Shown one piece after another: positions 1 through 9,075 of a DNA stretch of 64,000 nucleotides (the stretch's first letter is position 1; every line of letters starts with the position of its first letter). The translations under genes and the position numbers were made by a program. The DNA is from Sphingopyxis sp. (GTDB lineage Bacteria > Pseudomonadota > Alphaproteobacteria > Sphingomonadales > Sphingomonadaceae), in assembly GCF_016704835.1 (NCBI RefSeq), contig NZ_JADIZJ010000006.1, positions 186,001 to 250,000 of the forward strand, written 5' to 3'. The notes under the pieces were generated by a model. It made no database searches and was not told the origin of the DNA. It saw only the letters and a list, made by a program, of their open reading frames with translations.

Positions 1-313
1 CGGCGCTGGATTAGCGCGGCGGGGTCCGCGATCCGGTCGGTGCATGAGCCGCCTGATCATGCCAAAGTACAGGAAAGTTCAGGCTATTGCAGCCCCGGGT
101 TTGTCGCGTTCGGCGGACAGATGGCGACCTGTTCTTGGCCGCATCCGTAATCCAAGTGGCAACCGTTTCTGGTTCACATATTGAATGAGCTGAGGCCAAG
201 GCCGGCACAGCGGAATAATGTAGGACAGCATTTTTTTGTGGCGGATGGCTGTTTTAGGCTGGGAAAGGGTCTGCCCGCTCTTCTACGATGCGTGAGAATA
301 GCGGACAGAACAC
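1..313. other. left-edge region with no supportable gene
   Basis: Two plus-strand frames are open from the window edge to about 150 and 183, so the 3' end of a gene outside the window cannot be excluded. Neither frame gives a recognisable protein. A 65-codon minus frame (11-208) has no family signature. No tRNA cloverleaf or terminator was found. Confidence 0.4.
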
Positions 314-751
314 TCAACGGGAGCCGCTATCATCCACACGCCAGAAGTCGCGCGCCTCAGCTGGCATCTTGCCCAAGGCGGCGCTGAGCCGCTGCTTGTC
401 TACGTGCTGCCACAGCGTTGCAGCCGCGGCGGCAATGCAACCTTGCTGCGCTAGTTGATGGTCGCGATGGTAGGCCATCACCTCTGCATCGAGTGTAGCT
501 CGGCTCGCGAAGGGTGGCGCTTGATTCAGTATATGCCAGTCCTGCACGAAAACCGATCGCAGGAGAGGGGGCAGCGCCCGGGCGAATCTGAGTGCGTCTT
601 TCGCTCCCAGGCGACGGCGGAAGGTATTGAAAACGCCCAACAGAACGCCCCAAGCCTGATGAGTTGTCTGAAGGTCAAGGGCCTCGCGCAGATCAACCAT
701 GAAGCGGTCAAAATCCGCACTTGCCTGCTTATAATCGATCGGCACTGTCAT
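314..751 (-). CDS. DUF2267 domain protein
   Basis: A 145-residue cytoplasmic protein without signal peptide or membrane segment. The central part reads like the DUF2267 family: an N-terminal FDRFM helix, then a helix with T-x-x-A-W-x-x-L, R-x-R-L-x-x-x-D-A-x-x-F-A and L-P-P-L-L-R (about residues 65-90), followed by a W-H segment. DUF2267 proteins are small, all-helical, and of unknown biochemical function; they often appear in stress-related accessory loci. The gene stands alone, with only repeat sequence upstream. The family call rests on pattern recognition, so the function is left open. Confidence 0.65.
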   Translation of the reverse strand: MTVPIDYKQASADFDRFMVDLREALDLQTTHQAWGVLLGVFNTFRRRLGAKDALRFARALPPLLRSVFVQDWHILNQAPPFASRATLDAEVMAYHRDHQLAQQGCIAAAAATLWQHVDKQRLSAALGKMPAEARDFWRVDDSGSR

Positions 752-825
752 GTGTCGATAAATGACGGGTCTGGGAAACAGTTACAAGCCGGAGCTACGA
801 CCAAGTATGGCCGGTTCCAGACCCT

Positions 826-910
826 CGTCATCCCGGACTTGATCCGGGATCCATGACGACAGTGCAGCTATGGATCCCGGATCAAGTCCGGGATCAAGTC
901 CGGGATGACG
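826..910. repeat. palindromic intergenic repeat, family A (copy 1)
   Basis: Two 28-bp arms are exact inverted copies (826-853 begins CGTCATCCCGGACTTG). The right arm carries an extra in-place duplication of a 12-bp ATCAAGTCCGGG unit. Related CCCGG-rich palindromes lie at 15446-15465 and 20726-20804. It contains no coding sequence. It looks like a REP-type element, such as sphingomonad intergenic regions carry. The 752-1083 stretch holds this element, the next repeat and otherwise nothing recognisable. Confidence 0.8.
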
Positions 911-921
911 ATGAGGAGATA

Positions 922-1055
922 GTCCTCCCTGCCGCGAAGCGACGGAGAGGGGGGACCGTTCGCGAAGCGGACGGTGGAGGGGCCGCGACCTTAGCGCCAT
1001 AGCCCCTCCGTCAGCGCTACGCGCTGCCACCTCCCCATGGCTTCGCCACAGGGAA
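922..1055. repeat. imperfect palindromic repeat with GCGAAGCG cores
   Basis: The segment opens with CCTCCCTG and closes with CAGGGAAG. It contains nested hairpins, for example ACCGTTCGCGAAGCGGACGGT-like arms around 955-975 and repeated GCGAAGCG/GCGCTACGCGC cores. It lies just downstream of the leftward SixA-like gene and may also act as its transcript end. Only one copy is present here, so family status is inferred from structure. Confidence 0.5.
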
Positions 1056-1083
1056 GAATAATGGCCGCGACCCAAATTTCGGA

Positions 1084-1635
1084 TTAATCGTGATCCATCG
1101 CGGGCGCCAGCGCTGGGTCGAGGTCGCGGGGGCGGATGAAGGCGGCGAAGCGAGCCATGCCGATGTCGAGATCGTGCCAGTCGGCGATGTCGAGTTCGAG
1201 CCGCGCCAGCGCCGACGTCGGCAGCTTCTCCTCGACCTCACCGCGCAGCTCGTCGCCGCTCGTTTCCGGCACGAGCATCAGGATCAGATCCTCCAGCCCG
1301 GGATTGTGCCCCGAAATCAGCAGATGATCGGCATCGCGGCCGGTGTCGCGGATGACGTCGATCAGCGTCGCGGCGGAGGCAAGATAGATGCGGCGGTCCC
1401 AATGCGGTTCGATCGTGTCAAGCTCGGCGGCGGGCTGGAAGATGTCGAGCGTTTCGGTGACCCGCACCGCGGGCGACGCGATGATGCGGTCGATGGGAAG
1501 CTTCTGACGCTTCAGCCATTGCCCGACGATTTCGGCGCCACGCTGGCCGCGCTTGTTGATCGGGCGGTCGAAATCGCGCTCGACCTGGACATCCCAACCC
1601 GATTTGGCGTGGCGCAGGATCGTCAAAGTCTTCAA
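1084..1635 (-). CDS. SixA-type phosphohistidine phosphatase
   Basis: A 183-residue member of the histidine phosphatase (phosphoglycerate mutase-like) superfamily. The catalytic R-H-A-K-S motif is at residues 8-12, with His9 the expected phospho-acceptor. A second conserved segment, L-I-S-G-H-N-P-G-L-E about two thirds along, supplies the second catalytic histidine. The RHAKS signature and short length point to the SixA subgroup, which dephosphorylates phosphohistidine on signalling or phosphotransfer proteins, rather than to metabolic mutases. It is cytoplasmic. It lies 57 bp downstream of the helicase gene on the same strand and may be co-transcribed. The target protein is unknown. Confidence 0.85.
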   Translation of the reverse strand: MKTLTILRHAKSGWDVQVERDFDRPINKRGQRGAEIVGQWLKRQKLPIDRIIASPAVRVTETLDIFQPAAELDTIEPHWDRRIYLASAATLIDVIRDTGRDADHLLISGHNPGLEDLILMLVPETSGDELRGEVEEKLPTSALARLELDIADWHDLDIGMARFAAFIRPRDLDPALAPAMDHD

Positions 1636-1692
1636 AATCTTCCCCCGCGCCTTCGCGCTTATGCCGTCGTCCGGCAGCCTTGTGCCGCAAAC

Positions 1693-4425
1693 TTATGACG
1701 GTGAAAAGGCTGGAAAGGCGGTTTTTCGCCTTTCGACATTCGCCGTCGCGACATGATTGACCGCCTCGTCGAGTGGCAGGCGGCGGATCGGGGTGTCTTC
1801 GGGAAAGGCACTGAGTAGCCTCGACGGGAAGCTGGGCGAGAGCATCACGAACTGGCCGAAATCGTCGGCGCGGCGGATCAGGCGGCCGAACGCCTGCCCG
1901 ATGCGGCCGCGAATGACCATGTCGTCATGGGCACTGCCACCCTGCGCCGCGCGGCGGGCGGCGTGCAAAATCGTCGGGCGCGGCCATGGCACCCCCTCCA
2001 TGATCACCTGCCGCAGTGATTCGCCGGGGACATCAACCCCGTCGCGCAAGGCGTCGGTGCCGAGGAGCGAGGCGTGCGGATCGGCGCGGAAGATGTCGAC
2101 AAGGGTGCCGGTGTCAAGCGGATCGACATGCTGGGCGTAAAGCGGCAGGCCCGCGCGTGCCAATCGGTCGGCGATGCGGGCGTGGACGATGCGCAATCGC
2201 CGGATCGCGCTGAACAGCCCCAGCGCGCCGCCGCCCGATGCCTCGATCAACCGGCTGTACGCCCCCGCGAGCGCGGGCAGGTCGCCGCGCGCGATGTCGG
2301 TGACGATCAGCACCTCCGACTGGCGGGCATAGTCGAACGGGCTGGGGACAGCGAAATGCTGGACCCCACCGTCCATGTGGCGCGCGCCGGTGCGGATGTC
2401 GGCTTCGGTCCAGCCGCTCGCACCATGGCCGCTGCGCAAGGTCGCCGAGGTGACGAGGACGCCTTGCGCGGGGCGATAGACGATTTCGGCGATCGGCCGC
2501 GCGGGGTCGAGCCAGTGGCGGTGCAGCCCGGTGTCGAACTCGCGCCCGTCGTAGCGGTCGATCGCCAGCCAATCGACAAAATCGGGGTTGGCGGGGCCGC
2601 CGACGCGCCCGAGCAGCGACAGCCAGCCGCCGAGCGTGTCGACGCGGGTGCCAAGACTGTGGCGCGCGCCATCGACGCGCGCGCGCGCCTGACCGTCGAG
2701 CCAGTCGGGCGGGTCGTCGACCAGCGCGTCGAGCCGCTTGCCGAGCGCCAGCAGCGGCCGCAGCAGCGCCTCGACCGCGTCGCTGGCGGCGGCGGCGGCG
2801 GAGACTAGCGCCGCGTCGGGATCGGCAAGCTCGGTCTCGAGGCCATAGCCCGCGTCGGCGGTGCGGGTATCGACCGCGCGTGCATAAACCTGCCCGCGCA
2901 CCGCAGCGAGCAGCCGCTCGATCGCGCCCCACGGATCATTCTCGGACAAACGGCCGAGCCAGCCGTCGCCGGGCAATTCGGCGGCAGCGGTGATCGCCGC
3001 CTGGATCGCGCGCTCGCCCGCCTCGTCATAGCTCGCGACATCGGCGAGCCTTGCGGCCAGCCCGCGCCGCCTCCCGCGCGACTTGCCCTCTGGTCCCAGC
3101 ACCCAGCGGCGGATTTCAACCGCTTCCTGCCCCGTCAGGGCGGCAGCGAACATGCTGTCTGCGGCGTCCCACAGATGATGGCCTTCGTCGAAGATCAGCC
3201 GCGTCGCGGGCGCCCCGCCATCACGCGGACGCGCCGCCTGCACCATCGTCAGCGCATGATTGGCGATGACGATGTCGGCCTGCGTCGCCGCCCGCGCCGA
3301 GCGTTCAATGAAGCATTTGCGGAAATGCGGGCAGCCCGCATAGATGCACTCGCCGCGCCGGTCGGTCAGCGCGGTGGTGCCGTTGCGGCGGAACAGCGCG
3401 GGCAGCCAGCCGGGCAAGTCGCCGCCGACCATGTCGCCGTCGCGCGTATAGGCGGCCCAGCGCGCGACGAACTGCGCAAGGATCGCGGCGCGCCCCGAAA
3501 AGCCGCCTTGCAAGGCGTCCTCCAGATTGAGCAGGCAAAGGTAATTTTCGCGGCCCTTACGCACGACGACCTTTTCGCGGTGGGTCGCGGCGTCGGGGTA
3601 GAGCCGTTCGGTCTCGCGCGACAGCTGGCGTTGCAGCGCCTTGGTAAAGGTCGATATGCAGACGCTGCCCGCCGACTGGTCGATCCACTGCTTGGCGGGG
3701 GCGAGATAGCCGAGCGTCTTGCCGATCCCCGTTCCCGCCTCGGCAACCAGCATTTGCGGCGCGTCCTTGCGCTCGCGCGGTTCGAAAATCGCGGCGGTCG
3801 CCTTGGCATATTCCTGCTGCCCTGAGCGGCGTTCGGCGCCGTCGCCGGTCAAGCGGTCGAGCCGCGCGGTGACATCGTCGGGATTGATACGCACCTGTCG
3901 CGGCGCGGGGCGCGGCGGCGATTCCTCCCATTCGGGCAGCCGAGCGAACAGCCAGCGTTCATTGGCATCCGGCACCGTCAGTCGCGACTGGACCAGCGGC
4001 GCCCACGGCCAGCGCTGGCGCGCGAGGGCTTGCATCCCGTGCCACGCGCCCTCGCGTTCGGGCCAGGCCGGATCGTCTATCCCGGCCAGCATCGCGGCAG
4101 TCGCGTGCGGCAGAAAGGCGGCGACGTCTTCCTCGGCCGTCGGCGGGGTGACGCCGATCGTGGCGGCGATTCCCGCTGGGGTCGGCACGGCAAAGCGCGC
4201 GGGATAGAGGAAGGCGAAGAGTTCGAGCAGGTCGAGCCCCGACAGCTCGGGATAGCCGAGCCGATCGCCGGTCAGCGTCGCGCCGAGCAGCAGGTGCGGG
4301 GTCGCCGCGACCGCAGCAATCGCCTCGCCCCGCCCGACCCGCTGCACGCGCCCCTGCGCATCGGCAATCCAGATGCCGACGTGGCTGGCATGGATCGCGG
4401 GCAGGGGAAGGAGCGCGGGGGGCAT
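1693..4425 (-). CDS. ATP-dependent DNA helicase, DinG/Rad3-like (iron-sulfur XPD family)
   Basis: A 910-residue superfamily 2 helicase. Walker A is at 229-237 (EAGTGIGKT) and the DEGHH motif II is at 413-417. Four cysteines (297, 360, 365, 371) lie between them in the arrangement expected for the XPD/DinG iron-sulfur cluster. The C-terminal helicase half ends with a Q-x-x-G-R-L-I-R-R motif VI. Residues 1-200 are an extra N-terminal region typical of the longer alphaproteobacterial versions. DinG enzymes unwind 5'-3' and resolve R-loops, D-loops or quadruplexes during repair. The neighbours give no further hint. Confidence 0.88.
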   Translation of the reverse strand: MPPALLPLPAIHASHVGIWIADAQGRVQRVGRGEAIAAVAATPHLLLGATLTGDRLGYPELSGLDLLELFAFLYPARFAVPTPAGIAATIGVTPPTAEEDVAAFLPHATAAMLAGIDDPAWPEREGAWHGMQALARQRWPWAPLVQSRLTVPDANERWLFARLPEWEESPPRPAPRQVRINPDDVTARLDRLTGDGAERRSGQQEYAKATAAIFEPRERKDAPQMLVAEAGTGIGKTLGYLAPAKQWIDQSAGSVCISTFTKALQRQLSRETERLYPDAATHREKVVVRKGRENYLCLLNLEDALQGGFSGRAAILAQFVARWAAYTRDGDMVGGDLPGWLPALFRRNGTTALTDRRGECIYAGCPHFRKCFIERSARAATQADIVIANHALTMVQAARPRDGGAPATRLIFDEGHHLWDAADSMFAAALTGQEAVEIRRWVLGPEGKSRGRRRGLAARLADVASYDEAGERAIQAAITAAAELPGDGWLGRLSENDPWGAIERLLAAVRGQVYARAVDTRTADAGYGLETELADPDAALVSAAAAASDAVEALLRPLLALGKRLDALVDDPPDWLDGQARARVDGARHSLGTRVDTLGGWLSLLGRVGGPANPDFVDWLAIDRYDGREFDTGLHRHWLDPARPIAEIVYRPAQGVLVTSATLRSGHGASGWTEADIRTGARHMDGGVQHFAVPSPFDYARQSEVLIVTDIARGDLPALAGAYSRLIEASGGGALGLFSAIRRLRIVHARIADRLARAGLPLYAQHVDPLDTGTLVDIFRADPHASLLGTDALRDGVDVPGESLRQVIMEGVPWPRPTILHAARRAAQGGSAHDDMVIRGRIGQAFGRLIRRADDFGQFVMLSPSFPSRLLSAFPEDTPIRRLPLDEAVNHVATANVERRKTAFPAFSPS

Positions 4426-4531
4426 CGATGAAGAGTAGGGACAAAAGGCGAACGCGGCAAGGCGAATGGCGGCTTCAAGCTACTTTTCATCCGTTCGTCG
4501 TGAGCTCATCCTGATCCGCGTAAGAGAAAGA

Positions 4532-4562
4532 ACGGCCCTTCGACCAGCTCAGGGCGAACGGA
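4532..4562. repeat. short dispersed repeat (CTTCGACCAGCTCAGGG type)
   Basis: The intergenic segment contains CCCTTCGACCAGCTCAGGGCG. It matches the general form of a short repeat frequent in sphingomonad genomes, where CCCTTCGACAAGCTCAGGGC fragments recur. An inverted, degenerate partner (CCGTTCGTCGTGAGCT) lies about 45 bp upstream, so this may be one hairpin element. The family assignment is from memory of similar genomes, not a search. Confidence 0.45.
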
Positions 4563-4579
4563 TTTGGGGCCGTTTTGGT

Positions 4580-4948
4580 TCAGCTCAACCCGCGACGCCC
4601 GAACACCGGCGCGCGATTGGTCAGGAATATCTGGGCCGGGTCGATCATCACCGCGTTCTGCGCGCGTTTCAGGGCATTGTAGAGCGGGCCGTGGGTCAGT
4701 TCGTAGGGGAAACGCACCCCCATGCGATCGACTTCGGACCACATGACCACAGCATAGGTGACATCGCCGCCAAAATGGATTTCGCAGCGCGAGCGCGCCG
4801 GCATGCTGGCGCCGTCGATCCGCGCCCCGCCTTCGGACAGATCGGTGATGTGGCCTTCGACGAAGTTGAGGACACCATTGACCGTCACCTCAAGCGCGAC
4901 GGGGGTTCGGGTCTGGCGGCGTGGCTGCGGGATTCGGGTTGTGTCCAT
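4580..4948 (-). CDS. single-domain PilZ protein
   Basis: A 122-residue protein with the PilZ c-di-GMP binding signature: an R-R-x-x-R motif at 10-14 and D-L-S-E-G-G at 36-41, on a predicted beta-barrel sheet. It has no other domain, signal peptide or membrane segment. Single PilZ proteins act as cytoplasmic c-di-GMP receptors that relay to partners controlling motility, polysaccharide or cell envelope functions. Both binding motifs are intact, so ligand binding is likely. The start gives MDTTRIPQ directly ahead of the arginine motif. The partner cannot be deduced from the neighbours. Confidence 0.88.
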   Translation of the reverse strand: MDTTRIPQPRRQTRTPVALEVTVNGVLNFVEGHITDLSEGGARIDGASMPARSRCEIHFGGDVTYAVVMWSEVDRMGVRFPYELTHGPLYNALKRAQNAVMIDPAQIFLTNRAPVFGRRGLS

Positions 4949-5092
4949 GGCGCGATGCTAAGCCCCGGATGGTAAATTTTTCGGTAACGATAATTGGCGC
5001 GGTGGCGATGCCCCAGTACACCGCGGCGGCTGGCGCGCTGCGCCGAAAGATGCACAACAATGCCGCCCCTTCCTCATAGTCAGGATTCGCCA

Positions 5093-6071
5093 ATGAAAGC
5101 CGTGGTCTGATCGCGCTATGGCGGCCCCGAGGTGCTGGAATTTCGCGACGTGCCGATGCCCGAACCTGCCGCGGGCGAGGTGCGGGTCAAGGTCATGGCG
5201 ACGTCGGGTGACAGCCGGCTGCGTGCCGCGCGCTTTCCTGCGGGCATGAACCTGATCGCACATGGGCTTTTCGGCTTTCGGAGGCCGCGCCAGCCGATTT
5301 TGGAGACCGAGATCGCCGGGATCGTCGATGCCGTAGGCGCGAGCGTGACCCGATATCGTCCCGGCGACGCGGTGATGGCGTTTCCGGGCGGAAAAATGGC
5401 GTGCCATGCCGAATATCGCTGCGTCGCCGAAACCGGGCCGATCGCGCGCAAGCCGGAGATGTTGAGTTTTGCCAAGGCGGCGACGCTGTGTTTCGGCGGT
5501 AGCACCGCGCTGCATTTCCTGGACGTCGCCGCGGTGGCGGCGGGCGACCGGGTGCTGGTGGTCGGGGCATCGGGAGCGGTGGGATCGGCGCTAGTCCAAC
5601 TGGCGCGGCACCGCGGCGCGCACGTCACCGCGGTGTGCAGCGCGCGCAATGCCGATCGGGTGCGGGAGCTGGGGGCGGAGGCGGTGATCGACTATGCGAC
5701 CACCGATTTCCGCGGCACGCTGACCGCCTTTGACGTCATTTTCGAAACCGCAGGTAGCATGACCACTCGCGAGGCGCTGCCGTTGCTGCGCCCGCATGGC
5801 CGGTTTGTGGCGATCGCAGCGGGACTGCCCGACATGCTGGCGACGATCGGGGCGCCGGGTCGACAGGGGCGGCGGGTCATTGCTGGTCCTGCGACAGAGA
5901 GGCCGCAGTATGTCCAGCAGCTTGCCGACCTCGCCGCGGGCGGCACGTTGCGTCCGGTGGTCGATGGCACTTTATGCGTTTGACGACATTGCCGCCGCGC
6001 ACGCCTATGTCGATACCGGGCGCAAGCGCGGGTCGGTGGCGATCCTGCTCGACCCGGCGGCGCGCGACTAG
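5093..6071 (+). pseudogene. broken MDR-family NAD(P)-dependent oxidoreductase (quinone reductase-like)
   Basis: The ancestral frame starts at ATG 5093 (MKAVV), then has an in-frame TGA at 5108-5110, and resumes as SRYGGPEVLEF. The Rossmann motif V-V-G-A-S-G-A-V-G-S-A is intact near 5560-5590. Near 5971-5973 one extra T in a TTT run shifts the frame, giving a premature stop at 5983. The true C-terminus (YAFDDIAAAHAYVDTGRKRG) continues in the next frame to TAG at 6071. The family is the zinc-free medium-chain dehydrogenase/quinone oxidoreductase group. Two independent lesions make this a pseudogene unless both are sequencing errors. A GTG at 5132 could give a truncated product. Confidence 0.85.
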
Positions 6072-6177
6072 GGGCGGCAACGGGGGGCATCAGTCTGCCA
6101 GCCACAAGCCGGATCAAGGCAGCACGTCGCACCGACGCAATATTGCCAGCACCCGCCGATCATGGTCTAACTCGATC

Positions 6178-6588
6178 ATGGTCCGCTCGATCATCCTTTA
6201 TGGCACCGGGCTGGCAGGCGCCGCGTTTCTGCTAGAGTGGTTGAACTACAAACATGTCGTGCACCGCTGGTCGACCGAATTTTATATCGCCTGCATCGCG
6301 GTCCTTTGCGTGGCGCTCGGTATTTGGGCCGGCAATCGCCTGACCGCCAGGCCGCGCCAAGCCTTTGTGCGCAACGACGCGGCGATCGCGGAGCTTGGGA
6401 TAAGCCCCCGCGAGTGCGAAGTGCTGAACATGCTGGCGGCGGGCCATGCGAACAAAGTCATTGCGCGGCAGCTTGATATCTCGCCCAATACGGTGAAGAC
6501 GCATGTTGCTCGAGTGTATGAAAAGCTGGCGGTTACCAGCCGGACCCAGGCGGTGCAAAAGGCGCGGACGCTCGATATCCTGCCGTAG
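6178..6588 (+). CDS. membrane-anchored LuxR-type transcriptional regulator
   Basis: A 136-residue protein starting at ATG 6178. It has two predicted membrane helices (about 4-22 and 34-52) and a short linker. A C-terminal LuxR/FixJ helix-turn-helix spans about 72-131, with the typical S-P-R-E-C-E-V-L, N-K-V-I-A-R-Q-L and T-V-K-T-H-V segments. It has no receiver or ligand-binding domain, so the membrane segments are presumably the input. The next gene, about 100 bp downstream on the same strand, encodes a DUF4199 membrane protein; the two probably work together, for instance with DUF4199 as sensor or target. Upstream in-frame codons back to 5974 overlap the pseudogene and look non-coding. Confidence 0.8.
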   Translation: MVRSIILYGTGLAGAAFLLEWLNYKHVVHRWSTEFYIACIAVLCVALGIWAGNRLTARPRQAFVRNDAAIAELGISPRECEVLNMLAAGHANKVIARQLDISPNTVKTHVARVYEKLAVTSRTQAVQKARTLDILP

Positions 6589-6687
6589 AAATCGGGCTAT
6601 CATCGACAAATCACCCGTTTGGGCGATGGATTTTGCCCTTGGTCTGGTCCCATCCCGCATGCATCGACCAACGGGGAGAAGATTGTC

Positions 6688-7224
6688 ATGGGAAGAACTA
6701 TCGCAGTTTATGGGACCATTTCCGGCACCATCGTCATTCTTGGCATGTTCATCAGCATCACTTTCGTTGCCGACCATGGTACGATGGGCATGGTTGCCGG
6801 CTATCTGTCGATGCTGGCGGCGTTGCTGTTCGTTTTTATCGGCGTGAAACGATATCGGGACGTCAATCTGGGTGGAGTCATCACTTTCTGGAAAGCACTT
6901 GGCGTCGGTTTGGGTATCGGGCTTGTCGCGGCGCTCTTCTATGTCCTCAGCTGGGAAGTTTATATGTGGCAGTCGGGCGGAACCTTCATGACCGAATATA
7001 TCGCCAAAACGATCGAAGATATGCGCGCGGCCGGAAAATCCGGGGCCGAGATCGAAAAATTCTCGTCCGAGATGGGCGCGATGGCCGAACAGTATAAGAA
7101 TCCGTTGTTCCGCATGGCGCTGACGCTGACCGAGATATTGCCCGTGGCGCTGCTCGTTGCGCTCGTGTCGGCGGCGTTGCTGCGCAAGAGCAGCTTTTTG
7201 CCGGCGACCCAACCCAGAGGATAA
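6688..7224 (+). CDS. DUF4199 family membrane protein
   Basis: A 178-residue integral membrane protein starting at ATG 6688, with a good GGGGAG ribosome site 10 bases upstream. Four hydrophobic segments fall at about 5-27, 32-52, 67-90 and 148-168. Between the last two is a soluble helical stretch rich in charged residues, with K-T-I-E-D-M and S-G-A-E-I-E. This arrangement fits the DUF4199 family, whose function is unknown. It follows the membrane LuxR regulator directly, and I infer that the two genes form one functional unit. Confidence 0.75.
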   Translation: MGRTIAVYGTISGTIVILGMFISITFVADHGTMGMVAGYLSMLAALLFVFIGVKRYRDVNLGGVITFWKALGVGLGIGLVAALFYVLSWEVYMWQSGGTFMTEYIAKTIEDMRAAGKSGAEIEKFSSEMGAMAEQYKNPLFRMALTLTEILPVALLVALVSAALLRKSSFLPATQPRG

Positions 7225-7482
7225 ATCGAAGCGGCGCAGCAAGGGCGCGGGGTGGCCGAATATTCGGCTTTCCCACATTGTTCCGCCATGCATCATAATG
7301 CAGATGCAGCCGGCCAATGCCTCGCTCGTGAAGCCATAAGCGACGCATCTGGGGTATGCGCATGCGGGGGCATGGTGGCTTTAAGCCTTTGTCGGAACGG
7401 TGCAGCAGGCAAATCGCGAGTGAAGTTGCGCAGTTTTCTGGGCTTCTTCCCATCGGGGCATCTTGCCGCTATGGCGCGGCGC

Positions 7483-9075
7483 ATGACTGACCTGCACCTT
7501 CATCCTTCGCTGCGCGAGTCCGCGCAAACGTCCAAGGCCTGGCCGTTCGAGGAAGCGCGCAAGCTGGTCAAACGCTACCCGGACGGCAAGCCCGGCGGCG
7601 CGCCGGTGTTGTTCGAGACTGGCTATGGTCCGTCAGGGCTGCCGCATTTCGGCACCTTCAACGAAGTGCTGCGCACGACGATGGTGCGCCACGCCTATGA
7701 AGCGCTGAGTGGCGGCGCGTCGACGCGGCTGGTTGCCTTTTCGGATGATATGGACGGAATGCGCAAGATCCCCGACAATGTTCCGAACCACGACATGCTG
7801 CGCCCTTTCATGGGCAAGCCGCTCAGCCAGGTTCCCGATCCCTTTGGTACGCACGAAAGTTTCGCGCACCATAACAATGCGATGCTGCGTGACTTTCTTG
7901 ACCGTTATGGTTTCGAATATGAATTTGTGAGCTCGACCGAACAATATCGGTCGGGGGCGTTCGACGACGCGTTGAAGAATGTCCTTCGCAATTATCAGGC
8001 GATCATGGACATCATGCTGCCAACGCTGCGCAAGGAACGGGCTGCGACCTATTCGCCGGTGCTGCCAATCAGCGAAAAGTCGGGCGTGGTGCTGCAGGTG
8101 CCGATCGAGGTCGTCGATGCCGAGGCGGGGCTGATCCGCTTTGACGACGAGGGCGAGACCGTGACCCGGTCGATCCTGGGCGGCGCTTCGAAGCTGCAAT
8201 GGAAGGTCGACTGGGCGATGCGCTGGGTCGCCCTCGGCGTCGATTATGAAATGTCGGGCAAGGATCTGACCGACAGCGTCACCCAGTCGAGCAAGATCGC
8301 GCGAGCGCTCGGCGGCCGTCCGCCCGAAGTCCTGATCTATGAGATGTTCCTCGACGAAAAGGGCGAGAAGATTTCCAAGACCAAGGGCAATGGCCTCGCG
8401 CTCGAGGACTGGCTTAGCTATGGCCCGCCTGAAAGCGTCGCATTTTACGCTTATCGCGAGCCCAAGCGCGCCAAGCAGTTGCATCTGGGCATCATTCCCG
8501 GCGCGGTCGATGAATATTACAAGTTCCGTACGCAATGGCACGAACAGCCGCTCGACAAGCGGCTCGGCAATCCGGTGCACCATATCCACAATGGGTCCGT
8601 TCCGGCCGACGCACCGCCGGTGACCTTCGGGCTGCTCCTCAACCTGGTCGGCGTCCTCGGTATCGGCGCCAGCAAGGAGCAGGTCTGGAATTACCTTGGC
8701 AACTATGTCGAGAACGCGGCGGTGACGCGCGACTCCGAGCTGGGCGCGCTGATCGACCATGCGCTTGCCTATAATCGTGATGTGGCGTCGGCCGCCCTCA
8801 GCCGCCGCAAGCCGGGAGGGTCTGAAGCTGCAGCATTGCGCGAACTCGACGCGGCGCTCGCGGCGCTCGCCGACGATACCCCCGCCGACGAGATCCAGAA
8901 CATCGTGTATGAGATCGGCAAGAACGAGGCCTATGGCTTTGAAAATCTGCGAGATTGGTTTAAGGCGCTGTACGAAACGTTGCTCGGGTCGAGCGCCGGG
9001 CCGCGGATGGGCAGCTTTATCGCGCTGTTCGGGATCGACAATACGCGGCGGTTGATTGCCGAAGCTTTGGCGTGA
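7483..9075 (+). CDS. lysyl-tRNA synthetase, class I
   Basis: Charges tRNA-Lys with lysine in the cytoplasm. The 530-residue protein has a class I aminoacyl-tRNA synthetase core. The HIGH-like motif is in GYGPSGLPHFG (residues 47-57) and the KMSKS-like motif is K-I-S-K (296-299, followed by TKGN). Class I LysRS is unrelated to the class II enzyme of most bacteria and is characteristic of archaea, spirochaetes and many alphaproteobacteria. Two in-frame ATGs, 7471 and 7483, are possible. I chose 7483, which gives the usual MTDLHLHPSLRE beginning. The frame stays open upstream to 7252, but that part is unlike protein. Confidence 0.93.
   Translation: MTDLHLHPSLRESAQTSKAWPFEEARKLVKRYPDGKPGGAPVLFETGYGPSGLPHFGTFNEVLRTTMVRHAYEALSGGASTRLVAFSDDMDGMRKIPDNVPNHDMLRPFMGKPLSQVPDPFGTHESFAHHNNAMLRDFLDRYGFEYEFVSSTEQYRSGAFDDALKNVLRNYQAIMDIMLPTLRKERAATYSPVLPISEKSGVVLQVPIEVVDAEAGLIRFDDEGETVTRSILGGASKLQWKVDWAMRWVALGVDYEMSGKDLTDSVTQSSKIARALGGRPPEVLIYEMFLDEKGEKISKTKGNGLALEDWLSYGPPESVAFYAYREPKRAKQLHLGIIPGAVDEYYKFRTQWHEQPLDKRLGNPVHHIHNGSVPADAPPVTFGLLLNLVGVLGIGASKEQVWNYLGNYVENAAVTRDSELGALIDHALAYNRDVASAALSRRKPGGSEAAALRELDAALAALADDTPADEIQNIVYEIGKNEAYGFENLRDWFKALYETLLGSSAGPRMGSFIALFGIDNTRRLIAEALA

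Noticed and set aside
11..208. 65-codon minus-strand gene at the left edge
   Set aside because: No ribosome site, domain or codon bias; kept as unassigned sequence.
826..1055. Attachment site or insertion-sequence end
   Set aside because: Inverted arms are present but there is no transposase, target duplication or tRNA; a REP-like element explains it.
5093..5110. Selenocysteine reading of the TGA in the MDR gene
   Set aside because: No recoding hairpin is apparent after the codon, the position is not a catalytic cysteine, and a second frameshift lesion shows plain decay.
6232..7317. 361-codon minus-strand frame opposite the LuxR/DUF4199 genes
   Set aside because: Both plus-strand genes have clear domains, and this frame has none.
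7252..7482. Extended N-terminus of lysyl-tRNA synthetase
   Set aside because: The added 77 residues are Cys/Ala-rich, unlike class I LysRS, and the conserved start is at 7483.
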